A stretch of 40,123 nt of DNA from JADGGV01 sp035715725. Lineage in GTDB: Bacteria; Gemmatimonadota; Gemmatimonadetes; Longimicrobiales; RSA9. The notes beneath the pieces are model-generated. The model did no database searches, had not been told where the DNA came from, and worked only from the letters and a program-made list of their open reading frames with translations. The translations under genes and the position numbers were made by a program. The DNA lies in the NCBI GenBank assembly GCA_035715725.1, contig DASTKT010000033.1, forward strand, positions 1 through 40,123, in the 5' to 3' direction. Positions 24,840 through 34,400 of the stretch are shown here, in pieces. How positions within the stretch are numbered: the stretch's first letter is position 1; every line of letters begins with the position of its first letter.

Positions 24840-26735
24840 CTACCTGGCGCGAGACTCGAGCCACCCCGCGCGGAAGCCGCGGATCGCATCCGTCACCGGC
24901 ATCCCGGCCGCCTCGTAGCTCACGACCTCGAGCGTCGGGTCCTCCGCCAGGCGGAGCTCGCCGGTCTTCGTCTCTCCCCGTTCGACGTAGCGGATCGGGA
25001 CCGCGTCGCCGGGGCGGTGCGCCTGGACCATGGCCAGGAGCGCGGCCTCGTCGGTGACCGGCCGGCCGTCGACGGCCTCGATCCGGTCGCCGTTGTCGAT
25101 GCCCGCGGCGTAGAGCGGCGTGCCGATGAGGGTCGGCCCGGCCACGACCGCGGCGCCCTCCTCGAAGCGGAGCATGTAGGTCGGACCGAGCCACGCCTTC
25201 CCGGCGTTGGCCGGGCGCAGCAGCAGTCCGGCCGGCGCCAGGAGCGGCTTGTAGTCCACGACTTCGCGGCCCTCGATGTAGCGGCGGAAGAAGTCGTCGG
25301 CGAACGCCGTGTCCTTCGTGAGCTGCCCCAGCGTGCGCCGCAGGTCGGCGCGGGTGTACGGCCGCTGCGGGGTCCCGTTCGCCTGCAGCCGCCCGTACCC
25401 CTGCCACATGGCGCGCATGTAGTCGTCCAGCGTCAGCTTGTAGCGCTCCCGCAGGGTCAGGTCGAGCGCGAGGCCGATGGCGGCGCCCCACGTGTAGTAC
25501 GAGATGAACGTGTTCGGCTGGTTGACCAGGTCGATCGAGACCGCGGCATCCGCGAACGGCGCGTACTCGCTCATCTCCACCGCGCTGCGGAAGCGGCGGC
25601 CCGGCAGGTTGACGACCGCGTTCACCGTGCCGCCCACCGCCCCGGCGTAGTCGTCCAGCGACATGATCCCGGCGCGGCGCACGATCAGCGGCGTGTAGTA
25701 CTGCGTGAAGCCTTCGCCGAACCAGAGGTTGCCGGACATGTCGGCGCGCTCGAACGCGAACGGCTCGATGGCCCGGTCCCGGATCCGCTCCATGTTCCAC
25801 GAGTGGAAGAACTCATGGGCCACGGTGCCGATGTTGCGCGCCGCCGCGTCCCGCAGCGAGCGGGTCCCCGTGATGAGCGTCGAGTTGCGGTGCTCCATCC
25901 CGTCGCCGAAGACCCACGGCAGGTAGTCGACCAGGAACGTGTAGTTGCCGTAATCGTACGGCGCGAGCTCGCCGAAGACCGCCTCCTCCTCGCGCACGAC
26001 CTTCTGCACCCACTCGGTGTAGGCCGCCGCCTCCTGCGGCGTGCCGAGGTGGTGCAGCGCCAGCCGCATCGTATACTTCCCGCCCGGCCCCGCCTTCCAC
26101 TCGTGCACGTCGTAGGCCGACAGCTCCGTGGGCGAGTCCATGAAGTACTGCAGGTGCGGCGCGGTGAACGTATTCTCCTGACACTCGCTCATCCCCGGCG
26201 GGTTGCACGCCGGCACGAGCTGCGTCGCGATCTTCCAGCCGGGACGCGGGTGGAACGTCACGCGGATCGGCCGGTTCTCCAGCCCGCGCGCGAACATGAA
26301 CGCCGCCGGCATGTTGAAGTGCGCGTGGGTGGAGTCGATGCCCGCGTACGTGCCGTCGGCGTGGTCGCCGAAGACCGTGTAGGCGATGCTGACCGTGCCG
26401 TCGTGCCCCGCCACGTCCCATTCGTACGGCGAGGGGCGCGTGGTCGCGAGCTTCCGGCCACGGGAGTCCGTCGCGGAGACGTCGTACACGTTCTTGGCGA
26501 ACTCGTGCAGCGCATACCGCCCGGGCGAGGACCGCGCCATGAGCGCCTCGAGCGGCCGTCCGGGCGCGAGCCCGCGGAACGTCACCGTGATGCGCGCCTC
26601 GTGGTGGACGGCGTTCGGGAAGGCGACGTCGTACGTCACCGGCGCGGCCGCGCCGCGCGCCGGCGTCTGCTGGGCCCCGGCCACCGCCGGGGCGAGCGAC
26701 GCGGCCGCCACGACGGCCAGGGCGGCAACCTTCAT
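24840..26735 (-). CDS. Exported M61-family metallopeptidase with PDZ domain
   Basis: A 631-residue protein, predicted periplasmic: the first about 21 residues form a signal peptide ending near AVAGA. An N-terminal beta domain is followed by a thermolysin-like catalytic domain with HEFFH (near residues 303-307), then WN and GEGFTQYY, as in M61 glycyl aminopeptidases. A PDZ domain lies near 525-600 (GIDNGDRIEAVDGRPV). The family cleaves N-terminal Gly or Ala from peptides. GAGGAAA precedes the ATG at 26735. It is divergent from a lipoprotein gene 117 bp away. A role in peptide breakdown in the envelope would suit the SusCD locus elsewhere in the window, but no linkage shows this. Confidence 0.93.
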   Translation of the reverse strand: MKVAALAVVAAASLAPAVAGAQQTPARGAAAPVTYDVAFPNAVHHEARITVTFRGLAPGRPLEALMARSSPGRYALHEFAKNVYDVSATDSRGRKLATTRPSPYEWDVAGHDGTVSIAYTVFGDHADGTYAGIDSTHAHFNMPAAFMFARGLENRPIRVTFHPRPGWKIATQLVPACNPPGMSECQENTFTAPHLQYFMDSPTELSAYDVHEWKAGPGGKYTMRLALHHLGTPQEAAAYTEWVQKVVREEEAVFGELAPYDYGNYTFLVDYLPWVFGDGMEHRNSTLITGTRSLRDAAARNIGTVAHEFFHSWNMERIRDRAIEPFAFERADMSGNLWFGEGFTQYYTPLIVRRAGIMSLDDYAGAVGGTVNAVVNLPGRRFRSAVEMSEYAPFADAAVSIDLVNQPNTFISYYTWGAAIGLALDLTLRERYKLTLDDYMRAMWQGYGRLQANGTPQRPYTRADLRRTLGQLTKDTAFADDFFRRYIEGREVVDYKPLLAPAGLLLRPANAGKAWLGPTYMLRFEEGAAVVAGPTLIGTPLYAAGIDNGDRIEAVDGRPVTDEAALLAMVQAHRPGDAVPIRYVERGETKTGELRLAEDPTLEVVSYEAAGMPVTDAIRGFRAGWLESRAR

Positions 26736-26852
26736 GCAGTTTCCTCGGTGCGTGAGCGACAATTGACCCGGGCCGGCACACCGTGGCCGGCGCGAACATG
26801 CTACAGGGGCCGGCGGCCGCCCGACAGGGGCGGTGCCGGCCGAAACGGCTCC

Positions 26853-27518
26853 ATGCGACGATTCCTGACGACGCTCCTGCCGCTCCTCTGGATCGGCTGC
26901 TCCCCGCCGGACCGGCCGCCGGCGCGGCGGGCGGTGGCCGCGCCGCCCGACACCGGCGGCGCGTTCGTCCTGCTGCGCGGCACCGACACGCTGGTCACGG
27001 AGCGCTACTCGCGCTCGCCCGGCCGGCTCGAGGGGCAGCTCCGCCTGGCCGACGGCCGGCTCTGGGCCTACCGCGCCGAGATCGATCCCGCGCAGCTCGT
27101 CACCCGCATCGACCAGCACCGGACCGGGCGGGGCGCCGCCCCGCTCGACGCCAGCGCCGTCCTCGGCGGCGACAGCATCCTCCGGACGCTCCGCCTCGGC
27201 GCCGCGCCGCCCGGCGTGCAGCGCGACACGGTGCCGCCCGGCAGCGTCGCCTATGTGCTGCCCTCCGCCGCCCTCGCCGAGCAGGTGCTGCGGCGCGCTC
27301 GCGCGCTCGGCGGCGACAGCGCGCAGATCCCCGTGGCCGCGCTCGGGCCGAGCGGCGTCGTGCGCGAGCGGGTGCGCGTGCTCTGGCTCCCCGGGGACTC
27401 GGCGCGCATCTCCGTCTCCGGCAACGAGGTCTGGCTCGCGGTCGACTCGGCGGGGCGGATCCTCGGCGCACGCAACCCGAACCTGGACCTGCGGTTGGAG
27501 CGCGTCGGCGGCGGGTGA
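26853..27518 (+). CDS. Putative lipoprotein of unknown function
   Basis: A 221-residue protein with a lipoprotein-type signal, MRRFLTTLLPLLWIGC, putting the lipidated Cys at residue 16. The mature part is rich in short beta-strand patterns (AFVLLRGTDTLVTERYSRSPGRLEGQLRL, VWLAVDSAGRILGARN). These recall periplasmic lipoproteins that bind or present small ligands, but I recognise no specific family. It is divergent from the M61 peptidase gene, with 117 bp between, and converges with phzF. A TTGACC at 26763-26768 is a -35 candidate, but no -10 lies at the right distance. Confidence 0.75.
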   Translation: MRRFLTTLLPLLWIGCSPPDRPPARRAVAAPPDTGGAFVLLRGTDTLVTERYSRSPGRLEGQLRLADGRLWAYRAEIDPAQLVTRIDQHRTGRGAAPLDASAVLGGDSILRTLRLGAAPPGVQRDTVPPGSVAYVLPSAALAEQVLRRARALGGDSAQIPVAALGPSGVVRERVRVLWLPGDSARISVSGNEVWLAVDSAGRILGARNPNLDLRLERVGGG

Positions 27519-27579
27519 GGCGGGGACGCCTGCGATGTTGGCTGGTCCTCGGATCGGCGCCGGCGGGGACGCGGAAGCC

Positions 27580-27612
27580 GGGGGCGCGCCGCGGTCGCGC
27601 CGGCGCGCCCCC
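27580..27612. terminator. GC hairpin between convergent lipoprotein and phzF genes
   Basis: GGGGGCGCGCC (27580-27590) pairs perfectly with GGCGCGCCCCC (27602-27612) around an 11-nt loop. It lies between two converging genes and could serve both directions. No T-run follows on either side. Confidence 0.5.
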
Positions 27613-27617
27613 GTCGC

Positions 27618-28409
27618 TCAGCCGAACAGCTCTCCGCGGAGCACGGTGACGGCCTGGCCGCCGAGGAGCACCCGCTCGCCGCGGACCTGGACCCGCACCA
27701 CGCCGCCGCGGGGCGACGCCTGGTAGGCCAGGAAGTCCGGCTTGCCGAGCCGTCCTTCCCAGTACGGCCCCAGCGCCACGTGCGCCGAGCCGGTGACCGG
27801 GTCCTCCGCCACGCCGGCGCGCGGCGCGAAGAAGCGGGAGACGAAGTCGTACGGCGGCGTCGCGGCCCGCGCGGTCACGATCACGCCGCGCGCCTTCACC
27901 TGCTCGAGCCGCCCGATGTCCGGGCGCAGGGAGCGGACGACGTCCTCGGAGGCCACCTCCACGAGGTAGTCGAACTGGTTTCGGCCGACGAAGTGGGTGT
28001 CGGCGCCGAGCGCCTCGAGCAGCCCCTCCGGCGGCTCGGCCGGCTCGACCCGCTTGGCCGGGAAGTCGAGCCGGATCCACTCGCCGTCCCGGTCCGCCGT
28101 GAGCACGCCGCTGCGCGTGTGGAAGACGGCCTGCTCGCCCTCCGGGAGGTGGCCCTCCTCCCACAGCACGTGCGCGCTGGCCAGCGTCGCATGGCCGCAC
28201 AGGTCCACCTCGACCGCCGGCGTGAACCAGCGCAGGTCGAACGCATCCCCATGGCGGTGCAGGAACGCCGTCTCCGAGAGGTTCATCTCGCGCGCGACCG
28301 CCTGCATCCACTCCGCCTCGCGCGGCTCCGGCAGCACGCACACCGCGGCGGGATTGCCGCGGAACGGCTCCGCCGTGAACGCGTCGACCTGCGTGATCCG
28401 CAGTGCCAT
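27618..28409 (-). CDS. PhzF-family isomerase/epimerase
   Basis: A 263-residue protein of the PhzF family (two-lobed diaminopimelate-epimerase fold). The catalytic Glu is E46 in NLSETAF, and the ligand-binding motifs DLCGHATLA (70-77) and EDPVTGSAH are intact. Most members outside phenazine clusters have unknown substrates, and no phenazine gene is present here. Its ATG directly abuts the ferritin stop codon (TAG-ATG, no gap), and GGAGG lies within the ferritin C-terminal codons. Translation is therefore probably coupled to ferritin. Confidence 0.92.
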   Translation of the reverse strand: MALRITQVDAFTAEPFRGNPAAVCVLPEPREAEWMQAVAREMNLSETAFLHRHGDAFDLRWFTPAVEVDLCGHATLASAHVLWEEGHLPEGEQAVFHTRSGVLTADRDGEWIRLDFPAKRVEPAEPPEGLLEALGADTHFVGRNQFDYLVEVASEDVVRSLRPDIGRLEQVKARGVIVTARAATPPYDFVSRFFAPRAGVAEDPVTGSAHVALGPYWEGRLGKPDFLAYQASPRGGVVRVQVRGERVLLGGQAVTVLRGELFG

Positions 28410-28934
28410 CTACGCCTCCCCTCCCGCCGCCTCGTCCTGCGCGCGCCGGCCGGCCATCTCGCGGTCCATGAGGAGCAGCGCGGTCCGGTTGTCGCCGACC
28501 ATCTCGAGCTGCGCGACGATGTCCGCGGCCGTCTTCTCCTCCTCGACCTGCTCCGTCACGAACCACTGCAGCGCCACCTGCGTCGGGTAGTCGCTCTCCT
28601 GCGCGGCCAGCGCATACAGGCGATGGATCATGGCCGTCACTTCCCGCTCGTGGGCGAGCGCCTGGCGGAAGATCTCGAGCGGCGAGGCGAAGCGCGTCGG
28701 CGGCGCCTCGATCGCGTGCAGCACCACCCGCCCGCCGCGGTCGTTCACGTAGTCGAACAGCTTCATGGCGTGCGTGACCTCTTCCCTCGCCTGTCCCCGC
28801 ATCCAGCTCGCGAAGCCGAGCAGGCTCTCCGCCTCGAAGTGCGCGGACATGGCCAGGTAGATGTAGGCCGAGTAGAACTCGTTCTTGATCTGCTCGTTGA
28901 TCGCGTCCTGCACGGGCTGGTTGATCCCGCTCAT
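28410..28934 (-). CDS. Bacterial non-haem ferritin
   Basis: A 174-residue ferritin that stores iron as a 24-mer and oxidises Fe2+ at a diiron centre. Likely ferroxidase ligands are E19 (KNEFYSAYIYLAM), E52 and H55 (REEVTHAMKL), with further Glu in ALAHEREVT and FVTEQVEEEK, in the FtnA pattern. GGAGG lies six bases before the ATG at 28934. It is followed without gap by phzF and is divergent from nfuA (183 bp between), making an iron/Fe-S cluster. I see no obvious Fur box. Confidence 0.95.
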   Translation of the reverse strand: MSGINQPVQDAINEQIKNEFYSAYIYLAMSAHFEAESLLGFASWMRGQAREEVTHAMKLFDYVNDRGGRVVLHAIEAPPTRFASPLEIFRQALAHEREVTAMIHRLYALAAQESDYPTQVALQWFVTEQVEEEKTAADIVAQLEMVGDNRTALLLMDREMAGRRAQDEAAGGEA

Positions 28935-29044
28935 GGTCGCCTCCGTTCCGGGTCGCCGCCGATCGAGTGTGCGCGGGCTGCGTTCGTGTGCCGCAATGTA
29001 CGCCGCGGCGGAGCGGGCGTCACGGCTCCGTGCGGCGCGCCCCC

Positions 29045-29073
29045 TCGACCTTCCCGCCGCTTCGGGGTATTGT
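29045..29073 (+). promoter_or_regulatory. Candidate promoter of nfuA
   Basis: TCGACC (29045-29050) and TATTGT (29068-29073) each match sigma-70 hexamers at four of six positions with a 17-bp spacer. The start codon of nfuA lies 45 bp downstream. The -10 lies in TTCGGGGTATT, an 11-mer that also occurs at 5331-5341 upstream of nadC. Confidence 0.45.
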
Positions 29074-29117
29074 CCAGCCGGTTCGAGTGCCGGCGCGGCC
29101 GGCCGAAGGGAGGAGTC

Positions 29118-29696
29118 ATGCTCACGTTCACGAACACCGCCCGGGAGCGCGTCCTGGGCTTCATGAAGGACTTCTACGCCGAGACCGCCGCGCTGCGCGT
29201 CGGCACCGGCGCCGGCGGCAGCCCCCTCGCCCCGTCCTACGAGCTGTCGCTCGTCGAGAGCGACGACACCGAGGCCGGCGACGTCGTCTTCGACGCCGGC
29301 GACTTCCTCGTCTACATCGACGCGGCGACGGCGCCCGGCATCGAGGGCGCGGTCGTCGACTTCGTCGGAAGCACGTTCGAGGTGCGGCCGGCCACGGCCG
29401 CGGTGTCGGACGTCCCGGATGGCGATCTCGCCGAGCGCGTCCGGCGCGTCATCGCGGAGCGGATCAACCCGGCGGTCGCGGCGCACGGCGGGAAGATCAC
29501 GCTGCTCGGCGTCGAGGACGCCGTCGCCCACGTGCAGATGAGCGGCGGCTGCCAGGGATGCGGCCTCGCGGCCGTCACCCTGCGGCAGGGGGTCGAGCGG
29601 ATGATCCGGGAGGCGGTGCCGGAGATCGTCGCGGTGCGGGACTCCACGGACCACGCCGGCGGGCGGAAGCCGTTCTTCTCGCGGCGGCCGGGGTGA
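29118..29696 (+). CDS. nfuA: NfuA-like Fe-S cluster carrier
   Basis: A 192-residue protein with the NfuA arrangement: an N-terminal A-type-like domain (about 1-95) that has lost the Cys ligands, then a NifU-type domain (about 103-175) with C145 and C148 in GGCQGCG. NfuA binds a [4Fe-4S] cluster between two subunits and delivers it to targets. GGGAGGAG precedes the ATG at 29118. It is divergent from ferritin-phzF. Quinolinate synthase, encoded in the same window, is a plausible client. An alternative name is an IscA/NifU fusion protein. Confidence 0.9.
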   Translation: MLTFTNTARERVLGFMKDFYAETAALRVGTGAGGSPLAPSYELSLVESDDTEAGDVVFDAGDFLVYIDAATAPGIEGAVVDFVGSTFEVRPATAAVSDVPDGDLAERVRRVIAERINPAVAAHGGKITLLGVEDAVAHVQMSGGCQGCGLAAVTLRQGVERMIREAVPEIVAVRDSTDHAGGRKPFFSRRPG

Positions 29697-29878
29697 TGCG
29701 GCGGGCGGGGCCGGCCCCGCGCCGGCGCGGCGCGGACCGCGGCGGGCGCGCCGAAACCAGGTTCACCGGATCCGGAACAGCCGAACGGAGTTCGCGTGCT
29801 CGTATGAAACCCCGTCCGGACGGCGGCGTACGGATTGCAGGCACCTATCCGCGGTGCCCGTGAGCCGAAAGGGGATCC

Positions 29879-30295
29879 ATGAGCGACACGAACGAGAGCG
29901 GCCCGAAGCGCGATCCGATCGCCGAGCTGCAGGCCCGCGTCGAGGCGGCGCTGGAGGAGCTGCGGCCGAAGGTGAAGCGCGCCTTCGACGAGCTGGAGGA
30001 GAAGGTCGACTCCGCCATCCGGGATGTCCGGCCGCGGGTCGATGCCCGTGTGCGCGAGGTGCAGCCCAGGGTCGACCGCTTCATGGAGGAGATGTTCCCG
30101 CGGATGGACTCGATGCTCCAGCGCGTGGAGTCCCGGATCGAGGCGCTGCGCCGCGACCTGGAGGAGCGCGCCGCGCGCGCGGCGCGCAGGAGCGAGGAGC
30201 GCGCCGAGCCGGCCGAGCCCGCCGGGCCGCCACCTCAACTGCCGCCCCCGCCGGAGGCGGGGCAGGAGCCGCCGGGACCGACGGAAGTGCCGTAG
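29879..30295 (+). CDS. Amphipathic coiled-coil protein with Pro-rich tail
   Basis: A 138-residue, highly charged protein without signal peptide or membrane segment. Residues about 10-110 form continuous helix with 11-residue-like periodicity (ALEELRPKVKRAFDELEEKV, DVRPRVDARVREVQPRVD). This recalls apolipoprotein/perilipin-type amphipathic helices that bind lipid surfaces or form coiled coils. The last about 30 residues are Pro-rich and disordered. A GAAAGGGGA sequence precedes the ATG at 29879. It ends just before a strong hairpin terminator. Function unknown; membrane or lipid-surface association is inference. Confidence 0.7.
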   Translation: MSDTNESGPKRDPIAELQARVEAALEELRPKVKRAFDELEEKVDSAIRDVRPRVDARVREVQPRVDRFMEEMFPRMDSMLQRVESRIEALRRDLEERAARAARRSEERAEPAEPAGPPPQLPPPPEAGQEPPGPTEVP

Positions 30296-30330
30296 GCCCC
30301 CACGGCGCCTACGGCGCTGCGAGGCAACAG

Positions 30331-30373
30331 CCGAGGTCCGCGTGCACCGCGCACGCGGACCTCGGTTCGTTCC
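30331..30373 (+). terminator. 15-bp perfect hairpin terminator
   Basis: A 15-nt arm at 30331-30345 pairs without mismatch with 30351-30365 around a 5-nt loop (ACCGC). The T-rich sequence TTCGTTCC follows. It lies 35 bp after the coiled-coil gene stop and is the longest perfect stem in the window. It likely terminates that gene and could also terminate transcription from the opposite direction. Confidence 0.75.
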
Positions 30374-30490
30374 GTTCCATGGGCGCGGCCGCGCGCGCTC
30401 CCCGCGCGCCGCGTGCGCGCGAACCTCGAAATCGGCCGTGCGCTGGAGTGGCCGCAATCCGGCGGTGCGCCGGCGCAGCCGTTCGTCGCC

Positions 30491-30694
30491 TCAGGGCTCG
30501 GTGCGCGGCCGGCCGCGCACCCGGCGCAGCACCCACACCAGCCCCCACACGAGCACGGCGAGGAGCAGCAGCTTGAACGCGAGCGCCGCGACGAATGCCA
30601 CCATCGCGCCGAGCCAGCCGAGCAACATCTTTCCGATCAGGACCGTCAGGATCGCCAGGATCCCGCCGCCCGCCACCCGCATCGCCATCTGCAT
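30491..30694 (-). CDS. Small membrane protein (67 residues), distal of a pair
   Basis: A 67-residue protein with two hydrophobic helices (about 9-34 and 36-56) and a basic tail RRVRGRPRTEP. GGAGG precedes the ATG at 30694 by six bases, which argues that it is translated. It starts 27 bp after the stop of the neighbouring 67-residue gene. No family is recognised. Lengths of 67 codons in both genes and similar topology suggest that the two products work together in the inner membrane. Confidence 0.65.
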   Translation of the reverse strand: MQMAMRVAGGGILAILTVLIGKMLLGWLGAMVAFVAALAFKLLLLAVLVWGLVWVLRRVRGRPRTEP

Positions 30695-30721
30695 CGTCCG
30701 CCTCCGTACCCGGTTGGGGCC

Positions 30722-30925
30722 TCACTCGGCCGGTTTCTCCTGGAGCCACCGCCACGCCCGCCACAGCAGGTAGCCCAGCAGCACGAGCGGTCCGACCCGG
30801 AACAGCAGGAACAGGCCGACGCCGACCGCCATGAAGGCCACCCGGATCGCGATCAGCGCGACCACGGCGATCACGAACCACGTGATTAGCTTGCTCAGGG
30901 TCGAGCTCCCGTCCTCACCGGTCAT
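30722..30925 (-). CDS. Small membrane protein (67 residues), proximal of a pair
   Basis: A 67-residue protein with a short polar N-terminus (MTGEDGSSTLSKL), two hydrophobic helices (about 13-33 and 35-55) and a C-terminal RAWRWLQEKPAE. GGAGGG lies about five bases before the ATG at 30925. It heads a two-gene unit with the 67-residue gene downstream. The topology predicts both ends on the same side of the membrane. Function unknown. Confidence 0.7.
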   Translation of the reverse strand: MTGEDGSSTLSKLITWFVIAVVALIAIRVAFMAVGVGLFLLFRVGPLVLLGYLLWRAWRWLQEKPAE

Positions 30926-31448
30926 TGCTCCCTCCAGGGATTGATCGAATGTCCGGGAGTCCTTACGCTAGAGCACACGCCTGAGATTCAAGCCGCCGCC
31001 GACGCCGCGCGAGTCCGCCTCGCTCGGGCCGGCCCGGCGGTGTCACAGAACTGAGGCGCGAGGCGTTCGGTATCTTTGGGATGCAGCCCCAGGATGCCGT
31101 CTCGGCATGCCGTATCGGATGCCGTGCGGGATGCCGGCCGCCGGGCTCAGGCCGCACGTGAGCCAGGGGGTCCCCGACGCGCCGAAGGGTCCCAGTCCAC
31201 CGTCCGACTCCTGGTCGGGCGAAATCACGAAATGCAGCGCCGTGCCTGCGGGCGCGGCTTCGCCGGGTTGATCACATCGTTTTGCGGTCGTTTTCACCCC
31301 GTGGCCGGCGTTCCAGCAGCCTGCCCGGCAACGCCTTATTGTGCGCGCGCGCCCAAGTACGTGAGCGTGTGCGTCGTGTGAGGCGTAGGCCGGCCACGTC
31401 TCTTTTGCTGGGCATCACGGATTGTCCACTTCGGCGGCAGGAGGACGA
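30926..31448. other. Divergent intergenic region before susC
   Basis: 523 bp without a gene, between the small membrane protein pair and the SusC receptor. It should hold both promoters, but I cannot identify a convincing one. A degenerate repeat containing ATGCCG lies at 31094-31136. Open frames here show no family features. Confidence 0.5.
31094..31136. repeat. Degenerate 12-bp-spaced ATGCCG repeats
   Basis: ATGCCG occurs at 31094, 31107, 31119 and 31131, spaced 13, 12 and 12 bp and mostly preceded by GG. Such near-helical spacing can mark a series of protein-binding sites, but the copies are short and could be chance. Confidence 0.4.
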
Positions 31449-34400
31449 ATGATCGGCTTGACCAGGCGGTGCGCGCTCGGGGCGCTCGCTCTCGTGCTCA
31501 CCCTCTCCGGCGGGGCGCGGGCCCAGTCCGCCGGGAGCGTGCGGGGGACCGTCACGGATGCCGTGACGCGGCGCCCGCTGGCGGGGGCCCAGGTCTACAT
31601 CGTGGGAACGCGCCTCGGCGCGCTGACGGACGAGCGGGGCGTCTACACCATCGGCAGCGTGCCGATCGGCAGCCACGCGGTGCGGGTGGAGATGCTCGGG
31701 TTCCGGACGGTGGACAAGCCGGTGACGGTGGCGGCCGACCAGCCGGCGATGGCGGACTTCGAGCTGGGGCAGGCGGCGATCGCGCTGGACCAGGTGGTGG
31801 TGACGGGGACGGCGGGGGCGACGACGAAGCGGGCGGTCGGCAACACGGTCGCCTCGATCAAGGCGGCGGAGATCACGCAGTCGGCGCCGACGTCGAACGT
31901 GCAGCAGCTGCTGTCGGCGCGGACGCCGGGCGTGACGATCATGTCGAACGCGGGGACTGTGGGCTCGAGCTCGCGGATCCGCGTGCGCGGGGCGGGCTCG
32001 ATCAACGCGGGGACGCAGCCGGTCGTCTACGTCGACGGCGTGCGCATCGTCTCGAACACCGACGGCGGCTTCGACGTGGCGGGCGGGATCGTGCAGGGGA
32101 CGAGCCCGCTGGACGCGATCAACCCGGAGGACATCGAGTCGATCGAGCTGATCAAGGGTCCGGCGGCCGCGACGCTCTACGGCGCGGAGGCGGCGAACGG
32201 CGTGATCCAGATCATCACGAAGAAGGGGCGGGGCACCGGCGGCGGGATCCACTGGAACCTGTCGGTGGACCGGGGGAACATCGACTGGACGCTGCCGCAG
32301 CCGACGAATTACACGCTGTGCGGCGCGTACCACGTGAAGGATGCGGCGTCGAACTACCCGGGGTGCGCGGGCCAGTCGCCGACCACGCTGATCACGCAGA
32401 CCCCTCTTACCAGCGCACCAGCCCGGTCCGCCGATGATCTGGAGACGGGCCGGAGCTGGATCCGGACGGGGCAGACGACGAACGTGAACCTCTCGGCGCA
32501 GGGCGGCGGCTCGAACTACAACTATTACCTGTCGGCCGAGACGAACAACGAGACGGGCGTCTTCTACAACAACTACAACCGGCGCCAGTCGGGGCGGGCG
32601 AACTTCGGCTTCGTGCCGAACGAGCGGCTGAACTTCAATGTCAGCGTCGGCTACGCGCGCCAGCACATCCAGCTCCCGTTGAACGACAACGCATCGAACG
32701 GCATCCTGCGGAACTCGTGGCGCGGCCAGCCGGGCGCGAACGCGCCGTGGCGGGCGGGGTACCGCGGGCTCTCCCCGGACATCGGGAACACGTTCAACAA
32801 CCAGACGTACGTCGAGCGCACGACGATCGGGCTGACGACGAACTACAACCCGTTCTCGATCTGGTCGAACCGGCTGACGCTGGGGCTCGACAAGGCCGAC
32901 CGCAACAACTTCGAGCTGTTCCTGATCGACCAGACGGGGAAGGCGCCGTTCGGCGGCGAGCAGGCCCTCGGCGCGCTCTACAACCTGCTCCCGTCCGATC
33001 ACGTCTGGACGATCGACTACTCCAGCACGCTCACCAACAAGCTCACCGCGCAGCTCAACAACGCGTTTTCCGTGGGGATGCAGTACAACCGCAAGGAGTA
33101 CAAGAACACCCGCGCGGATGGGATCGGCTTCGTCTCGGACAAGGTGAACCTGATCAGCACGGCGGCCACGACGCGGGCGCGCGACAGCCTCTCGACGCAG
33201 AGTTCGCTGGGCTTCTACGCACAGGACCAGGTCGGGGTGAAGGAGCGCCTGTACCTGACGGGCGCGGTCCGAATCGACAACAACTCGGCGTTCGGCGAGC
33301 AGGTGAACCTCGTCGTCTACCCGAAGGCGTCGGTCTCCTACATCCTCTCCGAGGAGCCGTGGTTCCACCTCCCGGCCGTGGACGAGCTGAAGGTGCGAGC
33401 GGCGTGGGGCCGCGCGGGGCGGGCGCCCGCGCCGTTCTCCGCGGACCGGACGTTCGCCGGGCGCGTGGCGTCGGTGCCTCAGCCGTCCGGCGGCGACCTG
33501 AGCCAGAACCAGGTCGAGCCGCAGGCGTACGGGAACCCGGACCTGAAGGCGGAGACGGGCGACGAGATCGAGACCGGCTTCGAGGCGTCGCTCCTCAAGA
33601 ACCGGCTGGGCGTGGACTTCACGTTCTACTACCAGCGCACGAAGGACGCGCTGATGGCGATCCCGGATCCCCGCTCCGCGGGCTTCACGGCGACGCACCT
33701 GATCAACATCGGCGAGATCAAGAACCGTGGCCTGGAGCTGCAGCTCAACGCGACGCCGGTCTACACCCGGGCACTGCGCTGGGACGCGACGATCAGCGCG
33801 TCGACGAACAAGAACAAGCTCGTCAGCTTCGGCACGGGGCAGACGTCGATCGACTTCGGCGCGTTCGCCACGACGCAGCGCTTCATCGAGGGGTACCCGC
33901 TGGGCGGCTACTGGTACCAGGACGTGAAGCGGGACGCCAGCGGCCAGCCGACGTTCACGCGTGACTCGAGGGGTCGGCCGGTGGTCACCGTGGACCCGGC
34001 GTACCACTTCGTGGGCCCGCAGATCCCGACCCGCCAGGTCGGGCTGACAAACACGTTCACGGTGCTCGGCAACGTTCGGTTCTTCTCGCACTTCGACTAC
34101 CAGGGCGGCCACTACATGTGGTGCGCGATCTGCTCGGTGCGCACCCGTCTCGACCACAACACCGAGGCGATCAACCAGCCGCTGAACACCTTCGCGGACA
34201 CGCTCAACTACGCCGTGCTGAACAGCCTTCAGACGAAGACGTGGATCACGCCCGCGGACTTCATCAAGCTGCGCGAGCTGTCCGTCACCTACACCGTTCC
34301 GCAGAAGTACACGCAGCGGGTTCGCGCCGGGTCGGCGAGCATCACGCTGGCGGGGCGCAACCTCTGGATGTGGACGAAGTACGAGGGCGTGGCCGGGAAG

